DNA of 64,000 bases from DASQUK01 sp963813485 (GTDB lineage Bacteria; Actinomycetota; Acidimicrobiia; Acidimicrobiales; VFJN01). Below the pieces are notes generated by a model. It saw nothing but the letters and a program-made list of their open reading frames with translations. It did not search any database and had not been told where the DNA came from. Both the position numbers and the translations under genes were made by a program. The stretch is taken from the NCBI GenBank assembly GCA_963813485.1, contig CAWEZE010000013.1, forward strand, positions 310,001-374,000. The letters run 5' to 3'. Shown piece by piece: positions 8,455 through 17,354 of this stretch (positions are counted from its first letter, which is position 1; each line of letters opens with the position of its first letter).

Positions 8455-10449
8455 CTACCGAGCCGGCGACTGCGCGACCAGCGCTGCCACCTCTGGCAGC
8501 ATCCAGCTGGCCACCCGCCGCGCAGTGGGCTCGTTGAGATGCACCAGGTCCCTGGTCGTCGGGTCGCCCGTGGTCCGCTGGAGGTCGGCCACGAAGCGGT
8601 TCAAGTCCAGGACCTGGACGCCCGGGCGCCGCGCCGCGATCGCCCGGAGGTTCTCGTTGCGACAGTCGACCTGCGCATCGCTGTCGTCCGTGGGCACGTC
8701 GACGTACGGGCTGGTGGCCAGGACCACCATCGCGCCCTTCCCGGCGAGGATCTCGACGTCCGCCAGCAGGGTTTCTGCGATGTAGGCGTCGAACGCCGGG
8801 TCGCAGTCCATCACCCACTCGCCGTCGACGCGCACCTCACCCAGCCCGCCGGCGTTGGCAAGGTAATAGACGACCACCTCGGGGTCGTAGCGCTCGACGA
8901 CGTCCGCCCACCGCTGCCGCCGTTCCGGTGAACAGGGGCGGACCTTCACGACCTTGTCGGGAAAGCGCACCTCGTCGCTGGCATAGAGGGGCGAGCAGAA
9001 CATGGCCGTGGACATGGCGACCGTGAAGTCGCCTGTCTTCGCGGCCTCCTGCTCCAGCTCCGGCCCCAGGAAGACCGGCCCGCTGTCGCCCACGAGCAGG
9101 AGGCGCGTGGCGCGGGTCGGGATGTCGGCGGGATAGATGTCGGAGGTCCGTTCGGCGGCCCCCACGGCTGCCGCCTGGTCCGATCCCACCGGCGTCCGCA
9201 CCGTGCCTTGCGTGGCCGCCAGGACGGCCACGAGCGCGATGCCGAAGGCGCCGGCGGTCATCGGCCACGCCCAACGCACCCGCCACACCCGCCAGGTGCC
9301 CCGGCGGATCGGCCGCTCGACCACGCAATACGACACGGCTGCGACGCCGAGCGTGACGAGGATCCGGACCGCGTCGAGGCGCCAGCCGCCCACGCCCAGC
9401 CGCTCCTCGGTGGCGTACACGATCACCGGCCAGTGCCACAGGTACACGCCGTAGCTGACGATGCCGAGCAGGCACAGCGGCCGCCACGACAGCACACGGG
9501 CGACGCGGCCCGGCGGCCCCCCGGTCGTGGCCCTGATAACCACCAGCGCCGCCAGGATCAGCAGGCCGAGACCGCCCCGGTAGTACCACCCCCCTTGGCC
9601 GTCGACCGTGGCCAGCGACCAACCGATGATCACCAGTCCCAGGGCGCCCGCGACGTCCAGGGCGGCCGACGGCCGTCCCCGCCGTCGCGCCCGGCCGGCG
9701 GCGAACGTGGCCAGCGCCGCACCGCCGAGGGTGGCGCCGATGCGCGTGTCCGTCCCGAAGTAGGCACGGCTCGTGTCGACCGGCGAATAGGTCAAGCCCA
9801 GCAGCACCAGTGACGTCAACGCAGCAGCGACGGCGATCGCGCCCAGCAACCGGGCGCGCTGAGTCACCCGCGACCGCCGACGCCAGCCCAGGACCGCCAG
9901 CGCGACCAGCGGCCACAGCAGGTAGAACTGTTCCTCGATCGCGAGGCTCCAGGTGTGGTCGAGCGGCGAGGGCTGGGTGAATATGTCCCAGTACGTCAGG
10001 TTTCCTGCCATCCGCTCCCAGTTGGCGACGTACCCGAGCGTGGCCAGCGCGTCGGCGCGGAAGCGGGGTCGGTCCCCGTCGGGCGTGAAGGCCACCAGCA
10101 AGATGGCCACGCCGACGAGCATGACCAGGAGTGCCGGGAGCAGTCTCCGCACGCGCCGCAACCAGAAGCGGCGGAGGTCGACCGTGCCGCGCCGCTGAGC
10201 CTCCGTCACCAGCAGCGAGGTGATCAGGAACCCCGAGAGTACGAAGAACAGGTCGACTCCGAGGAACCCTCCTTCGAGGTGGCCCAGGTGGAAGGCGACG
10301 ACGACGGCCACCGCCACGCCGCGCAAGCCGTCGAGGGCAGGCTCGTGTGCGAGGCTCGGGTCGGCATGTGCCGCGATCACGGGCTCGGGCGCGATGCGCT
10401 CCGGGGTGCCCGTGACACCCGGTCCCAGCGTTACCACCCCAGGAAGCAT
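8455..10449 (-). CDS. Membrane acyltransferase 3 with C-terminal SGNH domain (OafA/OatA type)
   Basis: 664 aa. Residues about 30-400 form an acyltransferase-3 domain with around ten hydrophobic segments and the motif AFHLGHLEGGFLGVDLFFV, whose His is the expected catalytic residue. The C-terminal about 230 residues look like an SGNH hydrolase-type domain: LLLVGDSGPVFLG near its start and RDLVHLNEPTARR with the DxxH pair near its end. Such proteins O-acylate cell-wall or exported glycans. The first about 38 residues are cytoplasmic. It follows pheT after 58 bp; that gap contains the hairpin ACCCCG-CTA-CGGGGT at 10456-10470. Confidence 0.85.
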   Translation of the reverse strand: MLPGVVTLGPGVTGTPERIAPEPVIAAHADPSLAHEPALDGLRGVAVAVVVAFHLGHLEGGFLGVDLFFVLSGFLITSLLVTEAQRRGTVDLRRFWLRRVRRLLPALLVMLVGVAILLVAFTPDGDRPRFRADALATLGYVANWERMAGNLTYWDIFTQPSPLDHTWSLAIEEQFYLLWPLVALAVLGWRRRSRVTQRARLLGAIAVAAALTSLVLLGLTYSPVDTSRAYFGTDTRIGATLGGAALATFAAGRARRRGRPSAALDVAGALGLVIIGWSLATVDGQGGWYYRGGLGLLILAALVVIRATTGGPPGRVARVLSWRPLCLLGIVSYGVYLWHWPVIVYATEERLGVGGWRLDAVRILVTLGVAAVSYCVVERPIRRGTWRVWRVRWAWPMTAGAFGIALVAVLAATQGTVRTPVGSDQAAAVGAAERTSDIYPADIPTRATRLLLVGDSGPVFLGPELEQEAAKTGDFTVAMSTAMFCSPLYASDEVRFPDKVVKVRPCSPERRQRWADVVERYDPEVVVYYLANAGGLGEVRVDGEWVMDCDPAFDAYIAETLLADVEILAGKGAMVVLATSPYVDVPTDDSDAQVDCRNENLRAIAARRPGVQVLDLNRFVADLQRTTGDPTTRDLVHLNEPTARRVASWMLPEVAALVAQSPAR

Positions 10450-10507
10450 CGCTCGACCCCGCTACGGGGTGCGCTCGGGCCGTCATCAAACGAGCTGGAC
10501 GGTGGTG

Positions 10508-12965
10508 TCAGCCCCGCAACGACGCGGAGTAGGCCGACTCGACCGCGTCGATGCAGCGGCGGCGCACCTCTGCAACCTCGTCGTCGGTCAGCGTGTGGTC
10601 CAGGGCGTCGAGGCGCAGGGAGTAGGCCAGGCTGCGCCGTCCCTCGGCGATGCCCGCTCCGCGATAGACGTCGAACAGGCGCAGCGCCGCCAGGTGGTCG
10701 CCGGCCGCCGACCGCAGCGCGGCCTCGATGGCTGCGGCCGGCACGGCGTCGTCGACTTCGAAGGCGAGGTCGACGTCGCTCGACGGATAGATGCTGACCG
10801 GCCGGTAGATGCGCTCGCGGTGTGGCAGGCCAGCTGCGACGTCGAGGTCGACCTCGAGCCAACCGACCCGCTCCCCGATGCCGTGGATCTCGAGCACGCC
10901 CGGGTCGATCTCCCCCACGGCGCCCACGGGCTCGCCCGCCGGTCCGACAAGACGTGCCGACCGCGTCGGGTGGAGGCCGGGCACCACGCCGTTGTCGACC
11001 TCTACGCCCGCCACGCCCAGCACCTCGGCCACGGCCCGCCACTCGCGCACGGCTTCGGCAGCGTCGCGACCGCCGAGCACCACCCCGAGCATCTCCCGCT
11101 CGTCGGGCAGGGTTTCTCCCGAGGCGCTCGGCCCGGCGGTGCCGCCGTCGCGGCGCCGGAAGACGTGGCCCGTCTCCCAGAGCCCCACTCCCGTGTTGCG
11201 TCGGGCCGCGTTGGTCGCCAGCGCCTTGACCAGCCCCGGCAATAGCGACGTCCGCAGGATCGACTCCTCCTTCACGAGCGGGTTGGTGATCTCGATCCCA
11301 TCGCCCGGCAGGCCACAGCGCTCGAGGTCGCCCGGAGCCAGGAAGGGCAGCGGCATGGCCTCGGACAGACCCCGGCCGACCAGCAACGACCGGAGTCGCC
11401 GTCGCTCCAACTGGCGGCCGCTGAGGCGTCCCGTGTGCGCGGAGGTCGGGACGCTGCGCCCGATCCGGGAGTAGCCGTACAGGCGCGCCACCTCCTCGAC
11501 CACGTCGATCTCGGTGGACGAGTCGTAACGCCACGACGGCACCGTGACCTCGACGTCGGCAGCGGGAGCTTCGGGGCGTTCCTTTCCGCCCTTGGCGCTT
11601 CGCGCCCGGCCGCTCGAGACCGGGCTAGCGCTGCCCGCCGGGTCGCTGGCGAACCCGATGGGCGTGAGCAGCTCGGTGATCTGGCCGGACGTCAGCTCGG
11701 TGCCCAGCAGGCGGTTGAGCCGGTCGGTGCGGACCCGGATCGGCTCCCGCGCCGGAAGCTCGCCGCGTACGTCGACCATCCCGGCCTCGAGGCGGGCCCC
11801 GGAGGGCGCCAGCAGCTCGGCGAAGCGAGCGTGCGCCAGTTCGATGACCTCGGGGTCGGTGCCCTTCTCGAAGCGGGCCGACGCCTCCGATCGCAGCCGT
11901 AGCCGCCGCGACGTCTTGGCGATGGCGATGGGGAGGAACCAGGCCATCTCCAGCAGCACGTCGGTTGTGGTGGTGTCGATCTCGGTTTCGGCACCTCCCA
12001 TGATCCCGGCGATGCCGATGGGCGTGTCCTCGGCGTCGCAGATCAACAGGTCGTCGCCCCTGAACCTGCGCTCGACGTCGTCGAGCGTCACCAGCGTTTC
12101 GCCCGCCCGCGCCCGCCGCACCCGCAGCCCGCCACCCCGAATCTTGGCCAGGTCGTACGGGTGGTTGGGCTGGCCCAGCTCGAGCATGACGTAGTTGGAC
12201 ACGTCGACCAGTGAGTTGATGGGACGCATGCCGAGGAGGGTGAGCCGCTGGGCGATGGCCGGATCCGACGGACCGACCGTGACTCCTTGCAGGACCCGAG
12301 CGCTGAACCGCCCGCACAGGTCCGGGTCGAGCACGTCGACACGGACGGAGTCGATGTGCTTCCCCCCGACCTCGTCGACCTGGGGGTCGGGCAGGCTGAA
12401 CGGCAACCGCAGCCGGGCGGCCAGGTCGCGGGCGACGCCGGCCACCGACATCGCATCGGGGCGGTTGGGGTTGACCTCGAGGTCGTAGAGCACGTCGCGC
12501 TCGATGCCCATCGCGTCGGCGAAGGAGGCACCCGGTTCCGAGAGACCGGGCGGCAGCACGAAGATGCCCCGCGTGGTCGCTGCCCAGCCCGAGCTCGCGC
12601 GCCGAGCACAGCATGCCGTTGGACCATTCGCCCCGCAGCTTGCGGCGACCGATCTCCAGGCCGCTGGGCATGACCGTGCCGACCGTGGCCAGCGGAACCA
12701 GGTCGCCCGGTCGCATGTTGAACGCGCCGCAAGCGATCTGCAGCGCCTCGCCGTCACCCGCATCGACGTCGACGAGTTGGATCTTGTCGGCGTTGGGGTG
12801 CGGGCGCGTCGCCAGCACACGGGCGACGACGATGCCGTCGAGTCCCTCGCCGAGGCGGTCGAGCTGCTCGACGGCCATGCCGAGATCGCTGAGGTGCTCG
12901 CCGATTTCGACGGGATCGCCCTCGATCGGCGCGAAGTCTTGGAGCCAGGAGAGAAGGACCTTCAT
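10508..12965 (-). CDS. pheT: Phenylalanyl-tRNA synthetase beta subunit, frameshifted
   Basis: Editing and tRNA-binding subunit of the PheRS heterotetramer. It starts MKVLLSWLQDFAPIEGDP at 12965, has the tRNA-binding domain (about residues 40-150), B3/B4, B5 and catalytic-like domains, and an intact FDX-ACB anticodon domain at the C-terminus. The frame breaks at 12567-12570: after LGLGSDHAG the sequence continues as IFVLPPGLSEPG in another frame, consistent with one extra G in a G run. Removing it gives 818 aa, normal for PheT. Near 11574-11640 the B5 region carries about 20 extra residues coded by nested palindromes. Confidence 0.9.
11574..11636 (-). repeat. In-frame palindromic insertion within pheT
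   Basis: Nested inverted repeats: GGGCG/CGCCC at 11574-11591, GGCGC-TTC-GCGCC at 11594-11606, CCCGG/CCGGG around a CTCGAG core at 11605-11624, and GGGC/GCCC to about 11636. They code for residues around SSGRARSAKGGKERPEA, which sit between GFASDPAG and VEVTVPSWR, adjacent positions in ordinary PheT proteins. This looks like a small palindromic element accommodated in frame. Confidence 0.55.
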
Positions 12966-12998
12966 CGGTGTCCTAGGAGAGTCACACCGCCCCGACGG

Positions 12999-14020
12999 TC
13001 AAAATTGAGCCAGGAAGCGGATGTCGTTGGTGAATAGGTCACGCAGGTCGTCGACGCCATGGCGGGCCGCGGCCAGGCGGTCGATCCCGAAACCGAAGGC
13101 GAAGCCCTGCCACTCGTCCGGGTCGAGCCCACAGTTGCGCAGTACGTCGGGGTGAACCATGCCGCAGCCGCCCAGCTCGAGCCATGTGCCGTCGGGGCGC
13201 TGGATGTCGAACTCGGCCGACGGCTCGGTGAACGGGAAGTACGAGGGACGCAGGCGGGACGTGAAGTCGCCGCCGAAGTAGGCCTTGGTGAACGCATCGA
13301 TGGTGCCCGCCAGATCGGCGAACGTGATGTCGCGGTCGACCACCAGGCCCTCGATCTGGTGGAACACCGGCATGTGCGTGGCGTCGGCCGTGTCGGACCG
13401 GAACACACGGCCGGGCATGACCGTGTAGTACGGCGGGGGCGTGCCGGTCATGACACGCACCTGCACAGGGGACGTGTGGGTGCGCAGGAGGGTGGTCCCC
13501 GGATCCCCGTAGTTCACATACAGGGTGTCGTACATGTCGCGGGCCGGATGGTCCTCGGGGAAGTTGAGCGCCCCGAAGTTGTTCCAGTCCGTCTCCACTT
13601 CGGGCCCCTCGGCGACCGTGAACCCCATGCCGACGAACACGTCCTCGAGCTCCTGGATCGCTTGCGTCACCAAGTGCAGGTGACCGGCCGGACGCCCGGG
13701 CAACACCTCCGTCAGGTCCATCCGTTCCGCGAGGAGCCGCTCGGTGCGCTCGCGGCACCAAGCACCGCCCGGCGTTCCTCGACCGCCGCGCCCAGCGCTT
13801 GCATGGCTGCGTTGAGCACCTGGCCCACGGTGCGCCGCTGGTCGGGCTCGAGCGCCCCCAGGCGCTGACGGAGGCCGGCCAGCGCCGACCGGCGGCCCAG
13901 GACGTCGACCTCGACCGCCCGCAGTTCGTCGGCGGTCGTGGCGGCGTTCACGCGCACGCGGGCTTCGTCCTCGATGTGCTGGATCTCGCGGGTGACGTCA
14001 CCCGTCGGGTCGTCGGTCAT
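12999..14020 (-). CDS. pheS: Phenylalanyl-tRNA synthetase alpha subunit, frameshifted
   Basis: Catalytic subunit of PheRS. The N-terminal coiled-coil part starts at ATG 14020 (MTDDPTGDVTREIQHIEDEA) and overlaps the methyltransferase stop as ATGA. The catalytic part (MDLTEVLPGRPAGHLH to the C-terminus, with FRSDTADATH, GLVVDRDITF and GFGIDRLAA) is in another frame. The junction lies around 13751-13757, where one base is missing: restoring it joins RRAVLGA to ERTERLLAERMDLTEV. The corrected length is about 340 aa, normal for PheS. pheT follows after 33 bp. Confidence 0.9.
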
Positions 14021-14877
14021 GGTTCGGTGCACCCTGCCGCCTGCGGCCGCGTCGCGTCCAGTCGATTGCCCTGGTCCGGCGCCAGGTCGCGGCGCCGGCG
14101 CTGACGCAGGGACTCGAAGCAGAGGATCGTGCCCGCCATCGCGACGTTGAGCGACTCGGTCCGTCCGACCATGGGGATGGTGACCGCCCGCTCCACCTGG
14201 GCTGCCACGTGCTCGGGCAACCCGTGGGCCTCGCTGCCGAGGACCAGCGCCACCGGGTCGGCGAGGTCGACCTCGTCGTACGACCGGGCGCCGCGGGCCA
14301 CCGTCGCCACTGTGCCGAGCCCGGCGGACGCGAGGCAGCCCAGGGCCTCGCCGGCGTCGCCCGACCGGGTCACCGCGATGCGGAACACCGATCCCGCGGA
14401 GGCCCGCACGCACTTGGGACCGTAGGGGTCCACCGACCCGTCGCAGAACAGCACGGCCCCGGCGCCAGCCGCCTCGGCGGACCGCAGCAGCGTGCCGGCG
14501 TTGCCGGGATCGCCGATGCCCACCAACAGGAGCGCCAGCGGGCCCGCCGCTGACGCGGCGGCCTCGGGTGAGACCTCCGCGAACCGGCCGATGGCGGCCA
14601 CCGGCTGGGGCGTGACCGTGTCGGTCACCCGAGCCAGCACCCCGTCGGCCACCGACTGCACCGCCGCCCCGGCCGACGCCGCCCGGGCCAGAAGCTCCTC
14701 GGGGCAGCCCGGCTCGGCCACGACCTCGTCCACCGGAACGCCGGCCTCGAGGGCGTCGCGGAGCAGCGTGGGGCCGTCGATCACGAACGCGCGCTCCGCC
14801 GAACGTGCGCTGCGGCGCCCCGAGAGGCGCCGCAGCCGCTTGATCGTGGGATGCCGGATCGAGACGTGATCGGGCAC
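14017..14877 (-). CDS. TrmH/SpoU family RNA 2'-O-methyltransferase
   Basis: 286 aa. The N-terminal substrate-binding region begins IRHPTIKRLRRLSGRRSAR. The C-terminal SPOUT domain has LLLVGIGDPGNAGTLLRSAEAAG, LVLGSEAHGLPEHV and VTIPMVGRTESLNVAMAG, the three conserved motifs that form the knotted SAM site. The exact rRNA or tRNA target cannot be read from the sequence; orthologues placed between rplT and pheS are usually called 23S rRNA methyltransferases. It overlaps pheS by four bases and follows rplT after 13 bp. Confidence 0.88.
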   Translation of the reverse strand: MPDHVSIRHPTIKRLRRLSGRRSARSAERAFVIDGPTLLRDALEAGVPVDEVVAEPGCPEELLARAASAGAAVQSVADGVLARVTDTVTPQPVAAIGRFAEVSPEAAASAAGPLALLLVGIGDPGNAGTLLRSAEAAGAGAVLFCDGSVDPYGPKCVRASAGSVFRIAVTRSGDAGEALGCLASAGLGTVATVARGARSYDEVDLADPVALVLGSEAHGLPEHVAAQVERAVTIPMVGRTESLNVAMAGTILCFESLRQRRRRDLAPDQGNRLDATRPQAAGCTEP

Positions 14878-14890
14878 GTGGCGAGTGGCC

Positions 14891-15271
14891 TCAGGCCGAG
14901 GCGTGTTCCGCTCCGTCGTCGAGCGCCTTGTCGGCGGTGGCCGCCAGTGCGCTGAAGGCGGCGGGATCGGTCACAGCCAGGTCGGCCAGCACCTTGCGGT
15001 CCACCTCGATGCCGGCCACGCGGAGGCCGGCGACAAACCGGCTGTACGTGGTGCCGTTCTGGCGGCAGGCGGCGTTGATCCGCTGGATCCAGAGCCGCCG
15101 GAAGTCGCCCTTGCGCGCCCGCCGGTCGCGGAAGGCGTACTGCAGGCTGTGCATCACCTGCTCGTTGGCGGCGCGGTAGGAGCGGCTCTTGTTGCCGTAG
15201 TAACCCTTGGCGCGCTCGAGTGTGACGCGCCGCTTCTTCTTGGCATGGACGGATCGCTTCACCCGGGCCAT
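14891..15271 (-). CDS. rplT: 50S ribosomal protein L20
   Basis: 126 aa, starting MARVKRSVHAKKKRRVTLERAKGYYG and containing FRRLWIQRINAACRQNG, both hallmarks of L20. It binds 23S rRNA early in 50S assembly and in many bacteria represses its own operon. The last about 10 residues (DDGAEHASA) are an acidic tail beyond the usual end. Third gene of infC-rpmI-rplT; AGGAG lies shortly before the ATG. Confidence 0.97.
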   Translation of the reverse strand: MARVKRSVHAKKKRRVTLERAKGYYGNKSRSYRAANEQVMHSLQYAFRDRRARKGDFRRLWIQRINAACRQNGTTYSRFVAGLRVAGIEVDRKVLADLAVTDPAAFSALAATADKALDDGAEHASA

Positions 15272-15315
15272 GGGGAGCTCCTTTCGTCGATCGGGAACGG
15301 GCGGGACGGGGCGGG

Positions 15316-15510
15316 TCAGCGCCCGAGCATGCGGTTGATGCGCGCCTCGTCACCCGGGTGCAGGGTCTCGGGACGAGCCAGCCGGCGCTTGCGCGACGAG
15401 GCCTTCTTCCCGAGGAAGTGGTTGAGGTTGGCCTGGCGACGCCGGACCTTGCCGGTGCCGGTGATCTTGAACCTCTTGGCCGCACCGCGGTGGGTCTTCA
15501 TCTTGGGCAT
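15316..15510 (-). CDS. rpmI: 50S ribosomal protein L35
   Basis: 64 aa, MPKMKTHRGAAKRFKITGTG to the C-terminus, a typical basic L35. The ATG at 15510 starts the conserved protein; the longer open frame upstream runs through the intergenic hairpin and is not conserved. Located between infC and rplT as in most bacteria. An 8-bp hairpin at 15533-15559 lies just upstream. Confidence 0.96.
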   Translation of the reverse strand: MPKMKTHRGAAKRFKITGTGKVRRRQANLNHFLGKKASSRKRRLARPETLHPGDEARINRMLGR

Positions 15511-15532
15511 GGGGGAACCTTTGGTGTCGGGC

Positions 15533-15559
15533 GCGAGCCAGAGCCCAGGCGTGGCTCGC
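15533..15559 (-). promoter_or_regulatory. Hairpin between infC and rpmI
   Basis: Perfect inverted repeat GCGAGCCA / TGGCTCGC (15533-15540 and 15552-15559) with an 11-nt loop, 22 bp upstream of the rpmI start. L20 represses rpmI-rplT through RNA structures around this junction in other bacteria, so a translational control role is possible; nothing in the sequence proves L20 binding. Confidence 0.4.
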
Positions 15560-15589
15560 ACTCGGCGAGTAGTCAGATGCTGTCGGGGT

Positions 15590-16345
15590 TCAGGGACTGG
15601 GTTCGGGCGGCGCCGCGCTGACCGTTTGGGGCGGTGTGGCGGCGCCGGCCGCCTGCCCGTCGGTGCTGTTGGCACTGCCCGTGCCGCTGGTTGTCGGTGT
15701 GGTGTCGGCACTGCCTGTGCCGCTCGTTGTCGGAGTCCTGTTGGTGTTGGTCGTGCTGTTGGATGGCGTTTCGGCGGCTTGGACGGTCTGCCGCCGAGCC
15801 CCCCGATCGCGTGCCGCCTGGGCTTTGCGATCGGGCGCCAGCACCATCGTCATGTTGCGGCCGTCGACCCTCGGGAAGATCTCGACCCGGGCCAGGTCCT
15901 GCACGGCCTCGACGACCTCGTCGAGGATGCGGCGCCCGAGTTCGGGGTGGTGCATCTCCCGGCCACGGAACGTCAAGGTCACCTTGACCTTGTGCCCGTC
16001 CTGCAGGAACCGCTCGACCTTGCGGGTCTTGGTATCGAAGTCGCCCTTCGAGATCTTCGGTCGGTACTTCATCTCCTTGATGGAGACATTGCTCGCCTTG
16101 CGCCGGGATTCCTTGGCCTTTTGCGCCGCCTCGTACTTGTACTTGCCGTAATCCATGATCCGGCAGACGGGCGGATTCGCCTGGGCCGCGACCTCGACCA
16201 GGTCGAGATCAGCCTCCCGGGCGATGGTCAGGGCCTCGGGCAAGGGAACGATGCCGATCTGCTGACCATCCGGACCGACCAGTCGCACCTCGCGAGCGCG
16301 GATGCGGTCGTTGATCCGGGGTTCGTTGTTCGCCGGCGTAGCTAT
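15590..16345 (-). CDS. infC: Translation initiation factor IF-3, ATA start
   Basis: 251 aa. IF-3 binds the 30S subunit and proofreads initiator tRNA and start codon. The conserved N-terminus NNEPRINDRIRAREVRLVGPDG lies downstream of an in-frame TGA; between them the only sensible start is ATA at 16345, nine bases after GAGGAG. infC is known for rare start codons through which IF-3 limits its own synthesis (AUU in E. coli). The core ends around residue 180; a Thr/Ser/Ala-rich tail follows that contains two copies of TPTTSGTGSA. It heads the infC-rpmI-rplT operon. Confidence 0.93.
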   Translation of the reverse strand: MATPANNEPRINDRIRAREVRLVGPDGQQIGIVPLPEALTIAREADLDLVEVAAQANPPVCRIMDYGKYKYEAAQKAKESRRKASNVSIKEMKYRPKISKGDFDTKTRKVERFLQDGHKVKVTLTFRGREMHHPELGRRILDEVVEAVQDLARVEIFPRVDGRNMTMVLAPDRKAQAARDRGARRQTVQAAETPSNSTTNTNRTPTTSGTGSADTTPTTSGTGSANSTDGQAAGAATPPQTVSAAPPEPSP

Positions 16346-16668
16346 CGCCGCTCACTCCTCATCGATGCGCAGACCTCCGTCGCATGTGTTTCCGGGCTTC
16401 GACACCTCGCATCCGGGCCCAAAAACGACGACACGGACGCCGGGAAGCCGACGTCCGCGACGGGCGGGCCCGCTGCGACCGATCGACCCGGACGCACTGG
16501 CCAGCCAATGGGCCGGTGGCCGGGTGGGGACCTTTGCTGCAGATCAAGATCTACTGAAGGCCCCACTTCCCATGAGGTTGTCCGGCGTAGGGTACCAGCG
16601 AGGAACCACCTGTCCACACCCACGCAGAACAGTCACCAAACCGTTAGCGAGCGCAAGCGAGCGAACCC
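16346..16668 (-). promoter_or_regulatory. infC leader with promoter and attenuator-like hairpin
   Basis: A 323-bp gap between infC and the divergent gene at 16669. On the minus strand TGGACA (16611-16616) and TACCCT (16589-16594) are 16 bp apart, a good promoter. The resulting leader is about 235 nt. It contains a 10-bp hairpin, CGGACGTCGG-CTTC-CCGGCGTCCG (16434-16457), followed seven bases later by a TTTTT run (16421-16425), so transcription attenuation is plausible. The upstream end holds the sequence GCGAGCGCAAGCGAGCGAACC (16645-16665 region) right before the DUF1844 start, which resembles the 93-bp element half. Confidence 0.55.
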
Positions 16669-17130
16669 ATGAGCCTTTGGACGCCTTCCGGCGAGCATCC
16701 GGTCGAACGCCCGGGCCGTCCCGCACCCGATGCCACGTCGCCATCGCAGGACACACCCACCGCCGGACCGGCCTCCGGTCCCACCTCCCTCGACGACCTC
16801 TCACCGGAGGAGCGCGCCGAAGCCGAGGAGTTCGCGCGGCAGGTCGACACCGCCCGGCGGCAGCTGCTCGACGCCCCCGCCGGGTCGGTCGTCGGGCAAC
16901 AGGCGCTGCAGTTCTACGAGCTGGCGGCGCTGCACCTGTCACAGCCCGACCCCAGACTCGACGACGCCCGCGTGGCCGTCGACGCCTTCGCCGCCGTGGT
17001 GAACGGCCTGGGGTCACGTCTGGGTGATGCCGAGCAGCCACTGCGCCAGGCGCTCAACCAGATCCAGCTGGCGTTCGTCGAGGTGTCGCGCTCGGCCGGC
17101 GGGACCGCCGAAACGGCGCCAGGGTCCTAG
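16669..17130 (+). CDS. DUF1844-like protein
   Basis: 153 aa. Residues 1-45 are Pro/Ser-rich and probably disordered; the rest is helical with QQALQFYELAALHLSQPDPRLDDARVAVDAFAAVVNGLG, as in small actinobacterial DUF1844 proteins that are found beside infC. Function unknown. It is divergent from infC and its last four bases overlap the convergent cold-shock-like gene. No clear ribosome binding site precedes the ATG. Confidence 0.72.
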   Translation: MSLWTPSGEHPVERPGRPAPDATSPSQDTPTAGPASGPTSLDDLSPEERAEAEEFARQVDTARRQLLDAPAGSVVGQQALQFYELAALHLSQPDPRLDDARVAVDAFAAVVNGLGSRLGDAEQPLRQALNQIQLAFVEVSRSAGGTAETAPGS

Positions 17131-17342
17131 AGCTTCTCGACCCGGGTCGCCTCCCAGCGGCCCGACAGGCCGGGGACCACGCTGAACTGCACGCGCCGGC
17201 CCGCCTCCACCGCACGGCTGCCGTCGGCGATCGCCGTGCAGTGGAACGGCAGCACGCCGCCATCGTCGGCGACGATCGTGCCCAATCCGCGCCGCTCGTC
17301 GAACTCCTCGACGACACCCGTACCGGATTCGAAGGCTGCCAT
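17127..17342 (-). CDS. Cold-shock domain-like OB-fold protein
   Basis: 71 aa. GTGVVEEFDERRGLGTIVADDGGVLPFHCTAI resembles the first three strands of a cold-shock domain, with the RNP1 region changed to GLGTIVADD and RNP2 to LPFHCT, so nucleic acid binding may be weakened or altered. Variants like this are common in actinobacteria. It starts 12 bp downstream of hisG in the same direction and overlaps the convergent gene by four bases. Confidence 0.78.
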   Translation of the reverse strand: MAAFESGTGVVEEFDERRGLGTIVADDGGVLPFHCTAIADGSRAVEAGRRVQFSVVPGLSGRWEATRVEKL

Positions 17343-17354
17343 CGGTCGGTCCGG

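Noticed and set aside
3381..10449. Genomic island with defence or mobile genes
   Set aside because: No integrase, transposase, tRNA edge or direct repeats at the ends; the genes are a regulator, two small enzymes and a membrane acyltransferase.
12567..13757. Programmed ribosomal frameshifting in pheT and pheS
   Set aside because: The sites do not share a slippery heptamer or downstream structure, need shifts in opposite directions, and four unrelated genes show the same kind of single-base break.
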